64,000 nucleotides of DNA from Bolinopsis microptera (lineage: Eukaryota > Ctenophora > Tentaculata > Lobata > Bolinopsidae), in contig NC_087080.1 of NCBI RefSeq assembly GCF_026151205.1, positions 3,327,096 through 3,391,095 of the forward strand. Direction: 5' to 3'. The notes under the pieces were generated by a model. That model did not search any database and was not told the origin of the DNA. It saw nothing but the letters and a program-made list of their open reading frames with translations. A program made the position numbers and the translations under genes. Shown here piece by piece: positions 1 through 11,400 of this stretch (position 1 is the first letter of the stretch; every line of letters begins with the position of its first letter).

Positions 1-657
1 GGATTCAGCCGTCAAGTCTGCCTGGCGGTGCTGCAAGCACACTCCTCCTACGAAGTGTCCCTGTCGGTGTTATCTCACCCTGTCAGACAAATGTGTTCCT
101 TTAGTTTATATTTAAGTGGTGACAAGAAAGGGGACACTTATGAATTTGTTTTAGATGTTATTAAGCACTATTTTGACCAGCATTGTCCGGTGGACACTGG
201 TACTATTTTAATAGATTTTGAGAAAGCAGTGATGAATGCTTTTTTGAAGAGTTTGCCAGGGTGGGATGTTAGCAATTGCTTCAATATTCAGTATTCAGTA
301 TTCAGTATTCAGTATTCAGTATTCAGTATTCAGTATTCAGTATTCAGTATTCAGTATTCAGTATTCAGTATTCAGTATTCAGTATTCAGTATTCAGTATT
401 CAGTATTCAGTATTCAGTATTCAGTATTCAGTATTCAGTATTCAATAAATTTGATTAATTATCCTACGAAAAATGTGTATTGACTTGTTAATTTAAATCA
501 AAAGTAAGGGGTAAAACTGGGCTAGATGTAGGGTAGAGTTCACATGTTCTGTAAATCGTAGTTGGTGGATCACATCACTAATTATACGTCACATCACTAA
601 TTATACGTCATATGATCTGACCCCTAATAATAGAGGGGGCCTGGAAGTCGTGCAGCC
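1..657 (+). mobile_element. MULE DNA transposon remnant (right end)
   Basis: The first 280 bases encode a broken MULE-type transposase piece. It reads GDKKGDTYEFVLDVIK and then ILIDFEKAVMNAF, the region around the second catalytic aspartate of the MULE domain. A frameshift lies near base 100, and the coding sequence ends abruptly in a heptamer repeat. The right end (about 530-657) finishes in GGCCTGGAAGTCGTGCAGCC. The same terminus closes the smaller element at 12899-13539, so this is taken as the terminal inverted repeat. The left end is outside the window. Non-functional. Confidence 0.6.
283..444. repeat. Heptamer tandem repeat (ATTCAGT)n
   Basis: About 23 near-perfect copies of a 7-bp unit run uninterrupted. 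Because 7 is not a multiple of 3 and the unit has no stop, all three plus frames stay open and give artefactual FSIQYSV peptides. The array interrupts the MULE transposase remnant. Confidence 0.95.
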
Positions 658-1141
658 GTCTAGACCTTGTCCAAATCGACTGTAAACAAAATTTCATGTT
701 TCAGCAGTATCGGCAAGTGGGTTTTCTGGAACCCCTGTTTTACAACAGATTGTCGTGAAGTATATATATGTACGAAACGAAACGAAACGAAACACTGTAT
801 TTACTACCCCGCTACTATGCGACAAAGATATTGTATAAAGTTAACTAAATAATTTACACAATACGGTGCCCATGTCTGAGCGGCTCTCCTCAAATAACTT
901 TCTCTCCTCCTCGGAGCAGAAAGTTAAAAACAAAACACGGGTCTCATAAATCAAAAAATACTAAATAATGTTAAAGAGATAATATCAGATTAACTGTCGC
1001 AAAAAATGGTTAAAGTATACATATTACATAATTGATTTTATTGACACACCGATAAAAACCAGAAAAACAAGAAGTGGATACTTGGAAAACAAAAAATAAC
1101 ACAAAAAAAGACTAGAAGCCACAAAAAATAGCTTAACCAGG
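658..1141. other. Non-coding; probable 3' UTR of the adjacent LINE
   Basis: No convincing gene is seen. A short CGAAA pentamer run lies near 774-793. The part from about 860 to 1141 directly follows the stop of the minus-strand LINE ORF2 and is AT-rich, so it is probably that element's 3' UTR. I could not place the element's 3' boundary. Confidence 0.4.
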
Positions 1142-4096
1142 CTATAGCTGATCATACAAATAGTTCTTTAACTTACCCTTAAAAGAGACAATATTGTCGA
1201 TGTTACGGACATTAAGAGGGAGAGAATTCCATGATTCAGGTGCATAGTTGCTGAACCGCCTGCTAGTTGCCTTCAATTTAGAGAACTTAGGTATCTTCAT
1301 AAGAAGGTTGCATGCTGTTTTTGTTCTGGTTTCTTTGACAGCCTTATCATCTCTGTTCATTTGAACCAACTCTTGGAGGTACATTGGTGCCAATCCATGG
1401 GTCACTTTGAAACAGATGAGACACACTTTGAAAAATATCCTCTTTTCAACAGGGAGAATATGAGCTTTCTTGTAGAAAGGAGACAAGTCAGTATTCCTGT
1501 CATAGATGTCGTAAATGAAACGTATCCCTGCATTTAGAACAGATTGCAGCTTCTTCACTCTAGTCTTTGAAAGATTCATGTAAAGGGCATTACAATAGTC
1601 CAGCTTTGATATGATCAGTTGTTTGACCAGCATGAGTTTAACTCTCTCATCTAGATACTTTCTGATAGTTCTAAGATTGTTCATTGTCCAGCAACAGTTC
1701 TTCCTAACGTTGTTAATCTGCCTTTCCATGTTGAGAGATTCATCTAGTAACACTCCAAGACTCTTCCAGGTATCGTTTTTACATACAGTTGGTGTAATAA
1801 TGGTGTCACCAAACTTTATTGTTATTTCAAGGTCAAACTTCTTCAGTACCAAAGGCTTTCCAATGACTAACAATTCTGTCTTGCTCTCATTCAGTTTCAT
1901 GAAATTATTAACCATCCATACTTTGATTTCAGACAGACAGTCATTGATCCTACTAGTGACATTCTGCAGCTCCATGGGTCTCATCGGGTGGAAAGCTATA
2001 TAAAGTTGTGAGTCATCTGCATAAAGCTGAATATCGAGACCATACTTTCTAGCTATTTCCTGGAGCAGCTTAATGTATAAGATGAACAGGATAGGTCCCA
2101 ATAGAGAGCCCTGGGGTACCCCAAACAACAGACACAGGAAGTCAGATAATGAGTCATCTACCTTAACCTTGAAAAACCTGCCTGAGAGGTAAGAACTAAA
2201 CCATTTCAATGCAGAGTCCTTAATACCAAAATCTTTTGCCAGCTTCTTAAGAAGGATTGTATGATCAATCGTGTCGAAAGCAGCAGAGAGATCAAGTAGG
2301 ACTACAATCACAATGTTGTTCTTCTGCACTTCCTTAAGAATATCGTCTGCCATCCTGACCATCAGGGTTTCACAACTGTGGTTCGCTCTGTATCCAGACT
2401 GAACTGGGCAATGCAGACTGTTTAAATGTAAGTGATTGTTTAACTGCTCAAGTACAATCTTTTCAATCAGTTTAGACATAACTGCAAGATTTGAGACTGG
2501 TCTGTAATTCTTCAGAATATCTGGATCAGCATTCTTCTTCTTGATAGTGGGCTTGACCAGTGCAGTCTTCATCTCGGCTGGAAACACACCTTGCAACATA
2601 GAACCGTTTATTATGTGCAGGAGGATCGGTGCCAACTCCTGAGAGCATTTCTTCAACATGAAAGTTGGAATAGGGTCAAGACTACAAAACTTGTTAGACA
2701 TCTTAGAAATGGTGTGTAACAGGTGCTGCCTAGTGATGGAGTGAAATTTATCAAATGATGGCCCTGAATAGGTGCTTTCAAGATTCTCTGACGATGACAA
2801 GTTCCCTCCGATATGACTTCCTTCTTCTTCTATCCCAAGTCTGATATCATTCACTTTATCCGCAAAGAAAACTTTAAAACTTTCTGCAAGTTTTTTAGTG
2901 TCATTACCATGTGGCCTTTCTTGGGTAGTTTCACCCGTGAGTCTATAAACTTTCTTATACAGAGCCTTCGTATCTCCCGCAGAGGCTAAGAGGGCTTTTC
3001 TATTGTAAGTAATCCTCTTCTGTCGCTCAATGACAATAAATTTGTTCCTGAGGTTGACAAAAATATCCTTCTGTCCCTTGCCTTTCCTCCAGGCTCTCTC
3101 AGCTGCTCTCCTCTGCCTCTGTAAAGCTTTCAGATCCTGATCCATCCAAGGTTTACCTTTGTCTTCACTCTTCATCTCCTTACTGATCACAGGACAATGC
3201 TTGTCCATAAGTTCCAATAGAATACTATTGTACATCTTAACTGACTCATCAAGACTCTCAGAGCACCAAGCATCTCTTTTACAGAGATCAGAAACCAAAA
3301 TATCTGCTTTAAAATCCTCAACCACAATACTTTTAAAATCACGGTAGTTCATCACCCTAGTATCATTCAAAGAGGTCTTCAGGCTCACAGACACTACAAA
3401 TTTAACAAGAAAATGATCTGATCTAGTCCCAGATTCCACAATGTTGATAGAAGTTATAGAGTCTTTAAAGACTTTGGTCGTTATCACGAGGTCAAGAGTT
3501 CCTCCTTGATTGTGAGTTCTTTCTAGTGGTACACATTGGATGAAACCAAGCTGATCAAGAAGGGAAAGAAACTTTGCGGGGTAAAGATCTTTAGGTCTTT
3601 CAACATGTAAATTAAAATCCCCTGCAATCACCGGGGTTCCTGGCTTACCGGACAAATCACACAGGTATTCACTGAATTCTTCCAAGAAGTGGCACTCAGT
3701 GTACCTGGCCTTTTTGGTGTAAGGCGGTCTATACACATCAATAAGTCTGATTATCCCAGTATTTGTTTCAAGTACAACTTCCATGACTTGGTAAGACTTG
3801 TACTTCTTGACTCTACCGTTGCTTTTCAACTTAAGGTTCTTATTGAAAATCATACCTATACCTCCGCCACTACGATGCTTCCTTGGGTTGGATAAAATAC
3901 CCCAACCAAAATCTCGTATCTCTTGTAGCTTTGCAGTATCTGCTTCCTTAAGAAAAGTCTCTTGAAGAAAACAGATATCAACCCCCTCATCAGTTAGGTG
4001 CTCAAGAACCTCTACTGTCTTGTTCACTAGACGATTAACATTAAACGTGGCTAAGACTAGTTTATCCCAAGCTCTCTTTGTCGAATCTTTGCCCAC
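1142..4096 (-). CDS. LINE ORF2: endonuclease-reverse transcriptase
   Basis: This is a 984-aa open frame with no internal stop. The N-terminal ~240 residues are an AP-type endonuclease-exonuclease domain: LATFNVNRL, FLQETFL, AGDFNLH and SDHFLV are visible. The reverse transcriptase follows in the middle, with AAFDTIDH, GVPQGSLLGP and the catalytic YADDSQLY. The C-terminal tail ends in a WNSLP-type motif (SWNSLPLNVRN), as in CR1/L2/Jockey-group LINEs. The start overlaps the end of ORF1 by about 40 bases in another frame, a normal LINE arrangement. The product would nick target DNA and copy the element's RNA into it. The clade is inferred by eye. The intact frame suggests recent activity. Confidence 0.9.
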   Translation of the reverse strand: MGKDSTKRAWDKLVLATFNVNRLVNKTVEVLEHLTDEGVDICFLQETFLKEADTAKLQEIRDFGWGILSNPRKHRSGGGIGMIFNKNLKLKSNGRVKKYKSYQVMEVVLETNTGIIRLIDVYRPPYTKKARYTECHFLEEFSEYLCDLSGKPGTPVIAGDFNLHVERPKDLYPAKFLSLLDQLGFIQCVPLERTHNQGGTLDLVITTKVFKDSITSINIVESGTRSDHFLVKFVVSVSLKTSLNDTRVMNYRDFKSIVVEDFKADILVSDLCKRDAWCSESLDESVKMYNSILLELMDKHCPVISKEMKSEDKGKPWMDQDLKALQRQRRAAERAWRKGKGQKDIFVNLRNKFIVIERQKRITYNRKALLASAGDTKALYKKVYRLTGETTQERPHGNDTKKLAESFKVFFADKVNDIRLGIEEEGSHIGGNLSSSENLESTYSGPSFDKFHSITRQHLLHTISKMSNKFCSLDPIPTFMLKKCSQELAPILLHIINGSMLQGVFPAEMKTALVKPTIKKKNADPDILKNYRPVSNLAVMSKLIEKIVLEQLNNHLHLNSLHCPVQSGYRANHSCETLMVRMADDILKEVQKNNIVIVVLLDLSAAFDTIDHTILLKKLAKDFGIKDSALKWFSSYLSGRFFKVKVDDSLSDFLCLLFGVPQGSLLGPILFILYIKLLQEIARKYGLDIQLYADDSQLYIAFHPMRPMELQNVTSRINDCLSEIKVWMVNNFMKLNESKTELLVIGKPLVLKKFDLEITIKFGDTIITPTVCKNDTWKSLGVLLDESLNMERQINNVRKNCCWTMNNLRTIRKYLDERVKLMLVKQLIISKLDYCNALYMNLSKTRVKKLQSVLNAGIRFIYDIYDRNTDLSPFYKKAHILPVEKRIFFKVCLICFKVTHGLAPMYLQELVQMNRDDKAVKETRTKTACNLLMKIPKFSKLKATSRRFSNYAPESWNSLPLNVRNIDNIVSFKGKLKNYLYDQL

Positions 4097-5274
4097 TGGA
4101 GATAAGAGTTTTTTGATGTTTCACATCCGCTCGTTCTGGCCATGATATAACTCTGCTCTCTCACATAAGATGGGCATAATCTGTCAGCTGCAGAATGTGT
4201 CTTGCATTTATCTTTGACATTCTTGTCTTTACTGTTGCTACAGTTCGTACACTTGATACTAGATCTTCGGCCCGCCGTTTTCTTCTCACAATCTTTCGAT
4301 TTGTGGGCACCTGCACAGTAGAAGCACACTGGGTCGGCATTATACTTCTTACACTTACAGTAATCACTGCCACTCATGTGTCCGAAGCTCTGACAGTCAA
4401 AGCACTGGATTACATGATACCTATCCTTAACTTTATACTGTCTAAGATCAGCGTGTACAAAGTCACCTGACTCCCTTATAGACTGCCTGATTTTCACTGA
4501 CACTTGTAGGCATGCCCAGTTCTTGTTTTTCTCCAGGAAAATAACCTTGAAAGTGTTGTTCTCATCTTCAACTAAACTCTTAATGGAACTGTTCTTATCA
4601 AGGATGCTCTGGCGCAATTCTTCAGATGACTCAAAATCTCCCTTGAGATCATACATAGTAAGCTTAGGTTCAAGCATTGGCACGGTGTGGGATTTTGCAG
4701 ACACTTTGTAGTCCACACTAAGAGCATCTTTAGCTTTCTCCATAAGTTCCTTGTTCTTGAATATTAACCTTGCTGTGCCTTCTTTGACACCTGAGACCCC
4801 CTTAATAGGGATGCTGGGCAGTATTGATGCGACATGTTTCTTCACCTTTGAGGACCAGAGTTCTTCTGTTATCTTATCTGCCTCATTCTGCCCTTCCAGA
4901 GTTAAAGTATGAGTCTCACTGGGTCCGAGATTGGTCTTAATCTCAGGTATAATATCTGGACCACCTTTATTGTGCTCAATGAGAATTTGTCTAAATTGTG
5001 CTAGCTCCTTTCTCACTATATCTAGTGCCTCGGTAGCTGTCCCTTCCTGTGGTGCAGGTGTGTCTAGTATAGACTTGGTCTTCAGTAGTGACAGGGCCCT
5101 CTTACTGAAACTGTATAGTTCCTTTATAACTTCAAACATATCCGGCTTGCTATTCCCTGTGGGTAAGTCTAAAGAATCTGCAATTATAGTATCCAACTTC
5201 TTCTTACCTTTTAAACTGTCGTTTAACGTTTCTAACTCCTTTTCCATCTTGTCATAGACATCAGTGATAACCAT
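4057..5274 (-). CDS. LINE ORF1: zinc-knuckle nucleic-acid-binding protein
   Basis: This 405-aa frame lies directly upstream of ORF2 on the minus strand and overlaps it. The first ~100 residues are charged and helical-looking (coiled-coil candidate). The C-terminal third carries Cys/His clusters resembling gag-like zinc knuckles: CFDCQSFGHMSGSDYC, CFYCAGAHKSKDC and a further CTNC...C set. ORF1 proteins of this kind bind the element RNA and form the ribonucleoprotein. The start codon near 5274 is the first in frame. The putative 5' UTR lies between 5275 and the (TA)n run at about 5446-5464. Confidence 0.8.
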   Translation of the reverse strand: MVITDVYDKMEKELETLNDSLKGKKKLDTIIADSLDLPTGNSKPDMFEVIKELYSFSKRALSLLKTKSILDTPAPQEGTATEALDIVRKELAQFRQILIEHNKGGPDIIPEIKTNLGPSETHTLTLEGQNEADKITEELWSSKVKKHVASILPSIPIKGVSGVKEGTARLIFKNKELMEKAKDALSVDYKVSAKSHTVPMLEPKLTMYDLKGDFESSEELRQSILDKNSSIKSLVEDENNTFKVIFLEKNKNWACLQVSVKIRQSIRESGDFVHADLRQYKVKDRYHVIQCFDCQSFGHMSGSDYCKCKKYNADPVCFYCAGAHKSKDCEKKTAGRRSSIKCTNCSNSKDKNVKDKCKTHSAADRLCPSYVREQSYIMARTSGCETSKNSYLQWAKIRQRELGIN

Positions 5275-5698
5275 TGCTGTAAAGGATTTGAGACCTCTCT
5301 ACTTTAACTCAAACCAAATAAATATAGTGGTAAGTGCTGAAAAGTACTTGATAAACCCACTAAAAGCTGTTGGTCGTCGTTTAAAACGCAGTAAAAACCT
5401 CAAATTATTTGTTATATAGTAGTGTTGAAAGTATTAAAACTGTATATATATATATATATATATGTTAATTGTGGGTGGCGTCGTCTGCTTACAGTGCTCA
5501 ATCGGCAAGCTGAGAGCTAGATACAAAATGAAACGACCGGTTGAGTCAGACAAATGTTTCAATCATGATACAAAACCATGATATCGTCAATGACAACTGC
5601 AGAGGTATAGGAACTAAAATCAAAATTACAAAGCTAAAAATTAACATAAACATTCACTCGTGAAACAATACTAGGGGTTAGATATATGAGTCATTAGA
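5275..5698. other. Non-coding: probable LINE 5' flank plus (TA)n
   Basis: No gene is seen. An alternating TA run of about 20 bases lies at 5446-5464. The segment next to 5275 is likely the 5' UTR of the LINE. Confidence 0.4.
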
Positions 5699-6073
5699 TT
5701 ATAAAAGGAATTTCCGTTTATGGCGGCATTTTGTAAGGATTTCCGTCCTGGAGTTAAGTAAGTGTGGGTCAGAGGATCGAAGTAAGATTTCTAATCTCTC
5801 AGACGTGCACAGATCGCAGCTGTTCTGGCCGGCTCTGTATCCGTGTCCACGTCTGATTATTTTCCATTCGATCCTGAATTCTAACCCACGGTCTTTGAAG
5901 GACCAGATCTTCTCCGACAGTTTGGTTCTATTTCGGTACCGCTCCAGGCGAAATGATGACGTGTGTCCATTGTACCGGTCCTTGAATGTGCCCTCCGTCA
6001 TTCCGATGTAGTGGTGCTCCTCATTTTCCGTACTCATTATTTTCCCCCTTTTTTTACCATTTAATTTCACCAT
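5699..6073 (-). pseudogene. Penelope-like element, GIY-YIG endonuclease remnant
   Basis: A 124-aa minus-strand frame has the hallmarks of the C-terminal endonuclease of Penelope-like retroelements. HHYIGMTEGTFKDRYNGH is the GIY-YIG core, followed by KLSEKIWSFKDRG, CDLCTSERLEI, LNSRTEI and CRHKRKFLL. No reverse transcriptase is found upstream (above 6073), so the copy is 5' truncated and not autonomous. The frame ends naturally with a stop near 5699. The family call rests on motif order seen by eye. Confidence 0.8.
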
Positions 6074-7022
6074 TAAATTGATGTCTTGTCTGTCTAGATA
6101 AAAAGTAACTTAGAGTCAACCCATGTAACAAATGTTGTTAGTGCGGTCATTATTTTTTATATGGCAATGCAATGTTCCAATCTGGTACTGGTATAGTAGT
6201 GACTCTACTGCTCTTATCTAGAAGTACACTACTATACGGTATTTTTTTTCTACTATGATCAAATTCTGCATTCTGTCTTAATTCCATTTCCAATACCATG
6301 GCTGGAATGTTGGTATAATTTCCACTTGAATTGAGTAGCTCAATCGTTTGCTTCCTGGGCTCCGATTTCTAGCTGAGTCCTGACGCTTCAGATATTAATA
6401 GTTCCATACCTACTCACGGCACATTTTTTGTGCCGTTAAAAAACACTCAGTCAATGTAGTTACAATATTGTCACACACTGGTTACTGTAAGGGATCACGT
6501 GTCAAGTCAATGAAGTCAATTTAACGGGAATGGCCAATGGGGGCCGGGGGGGCGCCGCGGTAATAAAGAACATGATTATATACCCCGGATTTACTAACCT
6601 TATGCTCTCTGAGTGGCTTTACACTATATTAGAAGTAGAAGTAGATGTGTCCTCCTCCTGAATCGTAAGGCATATTACAGTTACACCGCGACTACCGCAC
6701 ACAGTAACTGTAAGAAACTATTTTATCATACATGAAGTACACAAATAGAGATGCCCCAGTAATTTCAATTTTATCTACAATTTAACTTCATTGATTAAGT
6801 TTATCTAATTTAATTATTGCAGATTACAGATTACCCCAAGCTTCGGCACGGCTCTGAGTTCTGACCGTTCAGTAAAATTTAAGAAGTAGCCTTTGTGAAC
6901 AGTCAACAGTGAACACGACAAAGTTTGGATTCAATCAAATCGTGTACAAGATTTGACCAAATTAGTTCAAATTATGAAATGGACACCAAATTAAAAATAT
7001 TTATAGTTATAGTTTAAGTATA
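6074..7022. other. Intergenic, no gene seen
   Basis: AT-rich sequence without a supportable open frame. A short GC-rich stretch (about 6538-6560) is the only compositional break. Confidence 0.5.
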
Positions 7023-7202
7023 GGGGCTATTTACATATCACGTAATCACTTTTTTTATTTCAGCCTTATTATGTTAATTTTTAACCCCCCTCCGTAATCA
7101 GTTTTACAAACAGCTATTATATCAAAATCACACTAGCAGTAGCGTAATCATTTGAAAATCCCCCTACCCCCTCGGCTGATTACGTAATATGTGAACGACC
7201 CC
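7023..7202. mobile_element. Small MITE, 180 bp
   Basis: The ends are inverted copies. The left is GGGGCTATTTACATATCACG followed by TAATCA; the right is TGATTACGTAATATGTGAAC followed by GACCCC. No coding capacity lies between them. This is a classical miniature inverted-repeat element. I could not define a target-site duplication. Confidence 0.7.
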
Positions 7203-8429
7203 AATTAGTCATCATCCACCCAGACCAATTTTAAATCGTTGAACTTGATTGTCTTTGGCAACCATCTATAATTATAAGCACTAGTCTTGTCTATTTTTTA
7301 TAATCATAAATAAGATGACCAGCGAAAGCCCCGAAAGTTGAATTACTTACTTCATACTTCTGCTGTTAGTGTTGTTGCAGAAATGGATTTGCAATAGTTT
7401 TGTCTCCTCCTTGACTCTTCATCAATTAACGTTGGACAATTAATTCCATTTCTATACAATATATATCAGCGAACTGATTGCTTATAAAATATCAGAATTC
7501 AGAATGTGAATGACTTAATTAGTATTAAAAGTGATAACGAGGCAGTGAAACAAGTATGTCACAAAAAACCGAGATAATAAATTAGATCATGATTATTTAG
7601 AATATATTTACAAATGGAAATCTCACTGTTCTTGTGTTTATCTTCAATCATATTTTATTATACTTACTTTAACTTAGAATCTCGTGGCTGCTTCAAGATT
7701 TCAGCCTTATTATTGTCAATCCATAATTTGATTTTGAGCGATGAATCAACTTATTGAGTTCGTTTTCATAAATTTGCTGTCAATCAATATTTCCAATCCC
7801 TATACAGTAAACAGAAAATGGCGAACACGTAAAGAAAGAAGAACTTTTTCTACGTTGTTTGATTAAGTTAAACATAATTCATAAATTCAACCAAATCGAC
7901 TGTAAACACATTCCTATCTGCTCATTTCTGTAATATCTAACTATCATTAATCATGCTAAAATATCATACGCTTTAAAAAATCTCTCATTGCACAATCGAA
8001 TTAGAAAATTGTATATTCACTTACATTGAGCTTTCTAACGTGAATTTTATCAAATTTGTAAAAAGCAATGATGAAAACTTCAAAAGAAGCAAAACTCGGT
8101 AAAATAAATAGCACAAATACTAATTTAAGGTATAAATTATCTTCAAAATTGCATCAACTCAAGAGTATTATATCTAGAACTAGGTAACAACAAAAACAGA
8201 TAATTTATAATCTAAACAGTAAACAAAATGGTCAGGAATGGTCGGGGAACTAATCCACCGCCCAATAAATACAATAACTGTGTAAATTTATGTTCGGGTC
8301 CACGCTCATTCAGTACCTATTAAAGTCAATTTACAATTTTATGATAATGAACAAAAGGAATCGAACTGAGAATATTCGATCACATCTTCGTTATCAATTC
8401 TTTGGAAGTTTAGATGTGAACAGGTGACA
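7203..8429. other. Intergenic, no gene seen
   Basis: AT-rich spacer between the MITE and the 3' end of the GTPase gene. A phrase of about 20 bases near 7886 (CCAAATCGACTGTAAACA) also occurs near 670, a hint of a dispersed repeat. Nothing else is supportable. Confidence 0.5.
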
Positions 8430-8435
8430 TTTATT
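8430..8435 (-). promoter_or_regulatory. Poly(A) signal of the GTPase gene
   Basis: AATAAA on the minus strand lies about 50 bases after the stop codon at 8484-8486, in a suitable place to end the 13-exon transcript. Confidence 0.6.
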
Positions 8436-8483
8436 CACTATTCTAGTAATAACCGTCAACACTTGAACAGCTACTCGGGTTTC

Positions 8484-11400
8484 TTATGAGAAGGACCTTA
8501 CAGAATCTGCACGGTTGTCTTCCTGGATCTCCTTGAAGCCAGTAAGCATCGGATCACTAGAAGACAGGGTTGTTCTGTGAACAGGAGGAGGAGACGTAAG
8601 GTTATCACCGTTGCTAAGAGATTGCACGTGTCGGTTCAATCCGTTCTCGTGCGTTGTCATGTGATCTGATGATCCGTTACTGGTAGGATATTCCACGTGG
8701 TTGATCGTGTGGCTGGAATTTGAGGAAGTCACCTGGCTAGCACGGGACTCGTGCAGGGATCCTTCAGAACGGTCTGGTGTTGCAGTGAGGTCAGACTCAG
8801 ATGTACGGGGGATCGGAGACATCAGGTCCGAGCGGTTGAATAACTTATTCTGCGGCCCAACTTCGAACACCTGCAAATGAATGGAGCTTAATAACAGATC
8901 ACTGGTCAGCCATATTATCAAATATATGAAAACATCATCAAACAAACAGAAAAGCTTTGTGTAGAGTTTAGCCTGTACTTTTAGCAAAACTGAGACACAG
9001 TAGGGGAAAAAATCTCCCGAATTGTCGCCAAGAATATCTCGGGCAGTCCGACAATAATTATTATTTATGTGAATTCGACGGCCGCAACGTTAATGTGGCT
9101 CTTGCTATGTGTTGGTTCAGCCGAATTAATTATTATGTAATCAAGTTTATTTTTCTCGTTAGTTGTCATCCGGCCAAACATTAAGCAACTTATATTGCAG
9201 TACCATTTATCAATTAGTATATCAAAATATGTCATTGTTATTTTGCATGGCTGAAATGTAACGCTTGATTTATATATATAATGATTAATTGAATTTTCAA
9301 ATTAGAAAAAAAATGAACACACTCACCACAGATTCCTTTACAGCTCGTGGTATTCTTATTTCTACGACCCCGTAATGGTAGTCTATGTCCATCTCTGGGG
9401 TCAGATTACCGCTCCCTGAACAGTTTTAGTTATGTTATTCATTTTTCTTATAATTGTGTTGTTCATAAATCCGCCCTATAAGGAGGAAAACACAACAATT
9501 TTCACTATTAGAAATTCTCAAAAAGTTACAGGAACTCAAGAAAAAATGGATGTCTAAGAGTTACTATACATTATAAAAGACAAACCAGGAAGCGGTATGA
9601 GAATCTCGAACATTCCGAGTAACCTATCATCTCTTACAACGTGGGAACCCTGCACGTCGTACTTTAGCTCGGTGTTGGTTCTTTCTCCCCGCACTCTGGC
9701 AACAGGGTTAGTACTTAGTAATTATAGGTTTTATAGTTTATTATTAATAACCCGCCTTGGTACAGTACTGGTTCTAACTAGTTTAACTTTATTGTCGTCA
9801 ATAATACCAGCTATCTTTAGATTATATATATGCCAGCTATCTTTATAATCATTGGATTATTACTCTGATATTGATAATCATGATTGTTTTCGTCATTTTA
9901 AGAACCAATTCAAGAACCGATATTTTATAAACATTTGGCCGCCAAATTTTTTAAACTTTATTAGATTAGTAGAAGTTAGAGTTTAAGTATTAGATTATTA
10001 GAAGTACAGTATTAGATTATTATTATTAAATTATTATAAGTATTAAATTATCATAAGTTTACCTGAGTTCGGTGTTGTTGTTGATTATCTCCACCCTCAA
10101 GTTTATTGTACCCGGAGCGTCTATGTGTACAAACACGTAGTCTGCGTTCTCTTTAATTGTGTGGGTGGCGTGGTATCTGCGATTATCAAATTTTATTAAT
10201 AAGTTTCATGACAAATATTGAGCATCTTTAAACAGTAATGATATAATATGTATTACCTAGAAGTAGAAGAATGTGGTAAAAAACTTAAACCGAATCAAAG
10301 TTACACACGAGTTAACGGCATTATATAAGCTCCATAAGATTAAATTATTAACTTATTCAAGTATTTTTGTTTTTCATTTCAGATATTTTCGTGGCACCCA
10401 AAATAGACCAGTATAAACTATTCTGTTCCGATATAATATTCAGAAATAAAAAGCATGACATAAGGTTAAAACGCTTCCCCGAAAAGTTATAGATAAAGAA
10501 ATGTTATGGTCATTGGTCACGTGACAGGCTGGTCACGTGACAGGCTAGTAAACAAGACATGAAATCTAAAAACCGCATTCGTATGATTCAATAATTAACT
10601 CAAACTGTCCACTGTGATCTCACAATTACAGCTACAATTAATTATTGAGATTATCAAATGTTGTTTATTGATTCGTTGAAGCACGCATGGTTATTGATAA
10701 GTTTCAAAAAGTCAACACTCAACACAAGTATTCAATATTAGCGTCATCACAGTGATTTTGCCCCATTACACAAATGAATAATTAGGTCTCATCATACACA
10801 AAGAGGACACGTTGTACTATAATATATTACTTACTGGCCATCCCACGGCTTTCTGCCACTGACATGGTAAAAACGTGACAACGCCACCAACAAATCTAGC
10901 TAAAAACTATTGCTCATTTCATAATATTCAAAGAACTTCAATTCCTAGAAGCGCTAACCGGCTAACTATGGTAACACGATAACCAACGTTGCTTAATGCT
11001 TATATTCATTTTAATTTTTATCTGAAGTGCTTTTCAGAATAAAAGTATACATCAAAGTCTGTTTGGATATAAATCAACATTTTCCATCCTAAAAGTAAAC
11101 AGCTACATTCTACAATTTACAGAAATATTTGTACAATACTGACTTGCTGGGTAATTTATCATGGTGCAGGAGCGCCCCACTCTCAGCGAAGGTAAGGTTA
11201 GAGTGAAGGGTAACAGGTCCCAGCTCCCTTCCCACTATCCTGTACGCAGGCCCTTGGGAGGTGTCGTCTGATCCTGCAGAGGTATGTGCAGAGGTATGTA
11301 TTGACTTGAGCCGCGCATAGTGCGCCTTTCCTGAACTATCTGTCGCCGATTTACTATAGACTTATAGATAAGTAACAATGGGCACTCTCAGCACAGGGAG

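Noticed and set aside
28..483. A 151-aa frame containing FSIQYSV repeats
   Set aside because: The repeated part is a 7-bp satellite open in all frames; only the first ~85 residues are real transposase remnant.
10800..10870. A 24-nt micro-exon candidate on the minus strand (CAG|TGGCAG...)
   Set aside because: Its length does not satisfy phase; the exon at 11144-11273 joins exons 9 and 11 perfectly.
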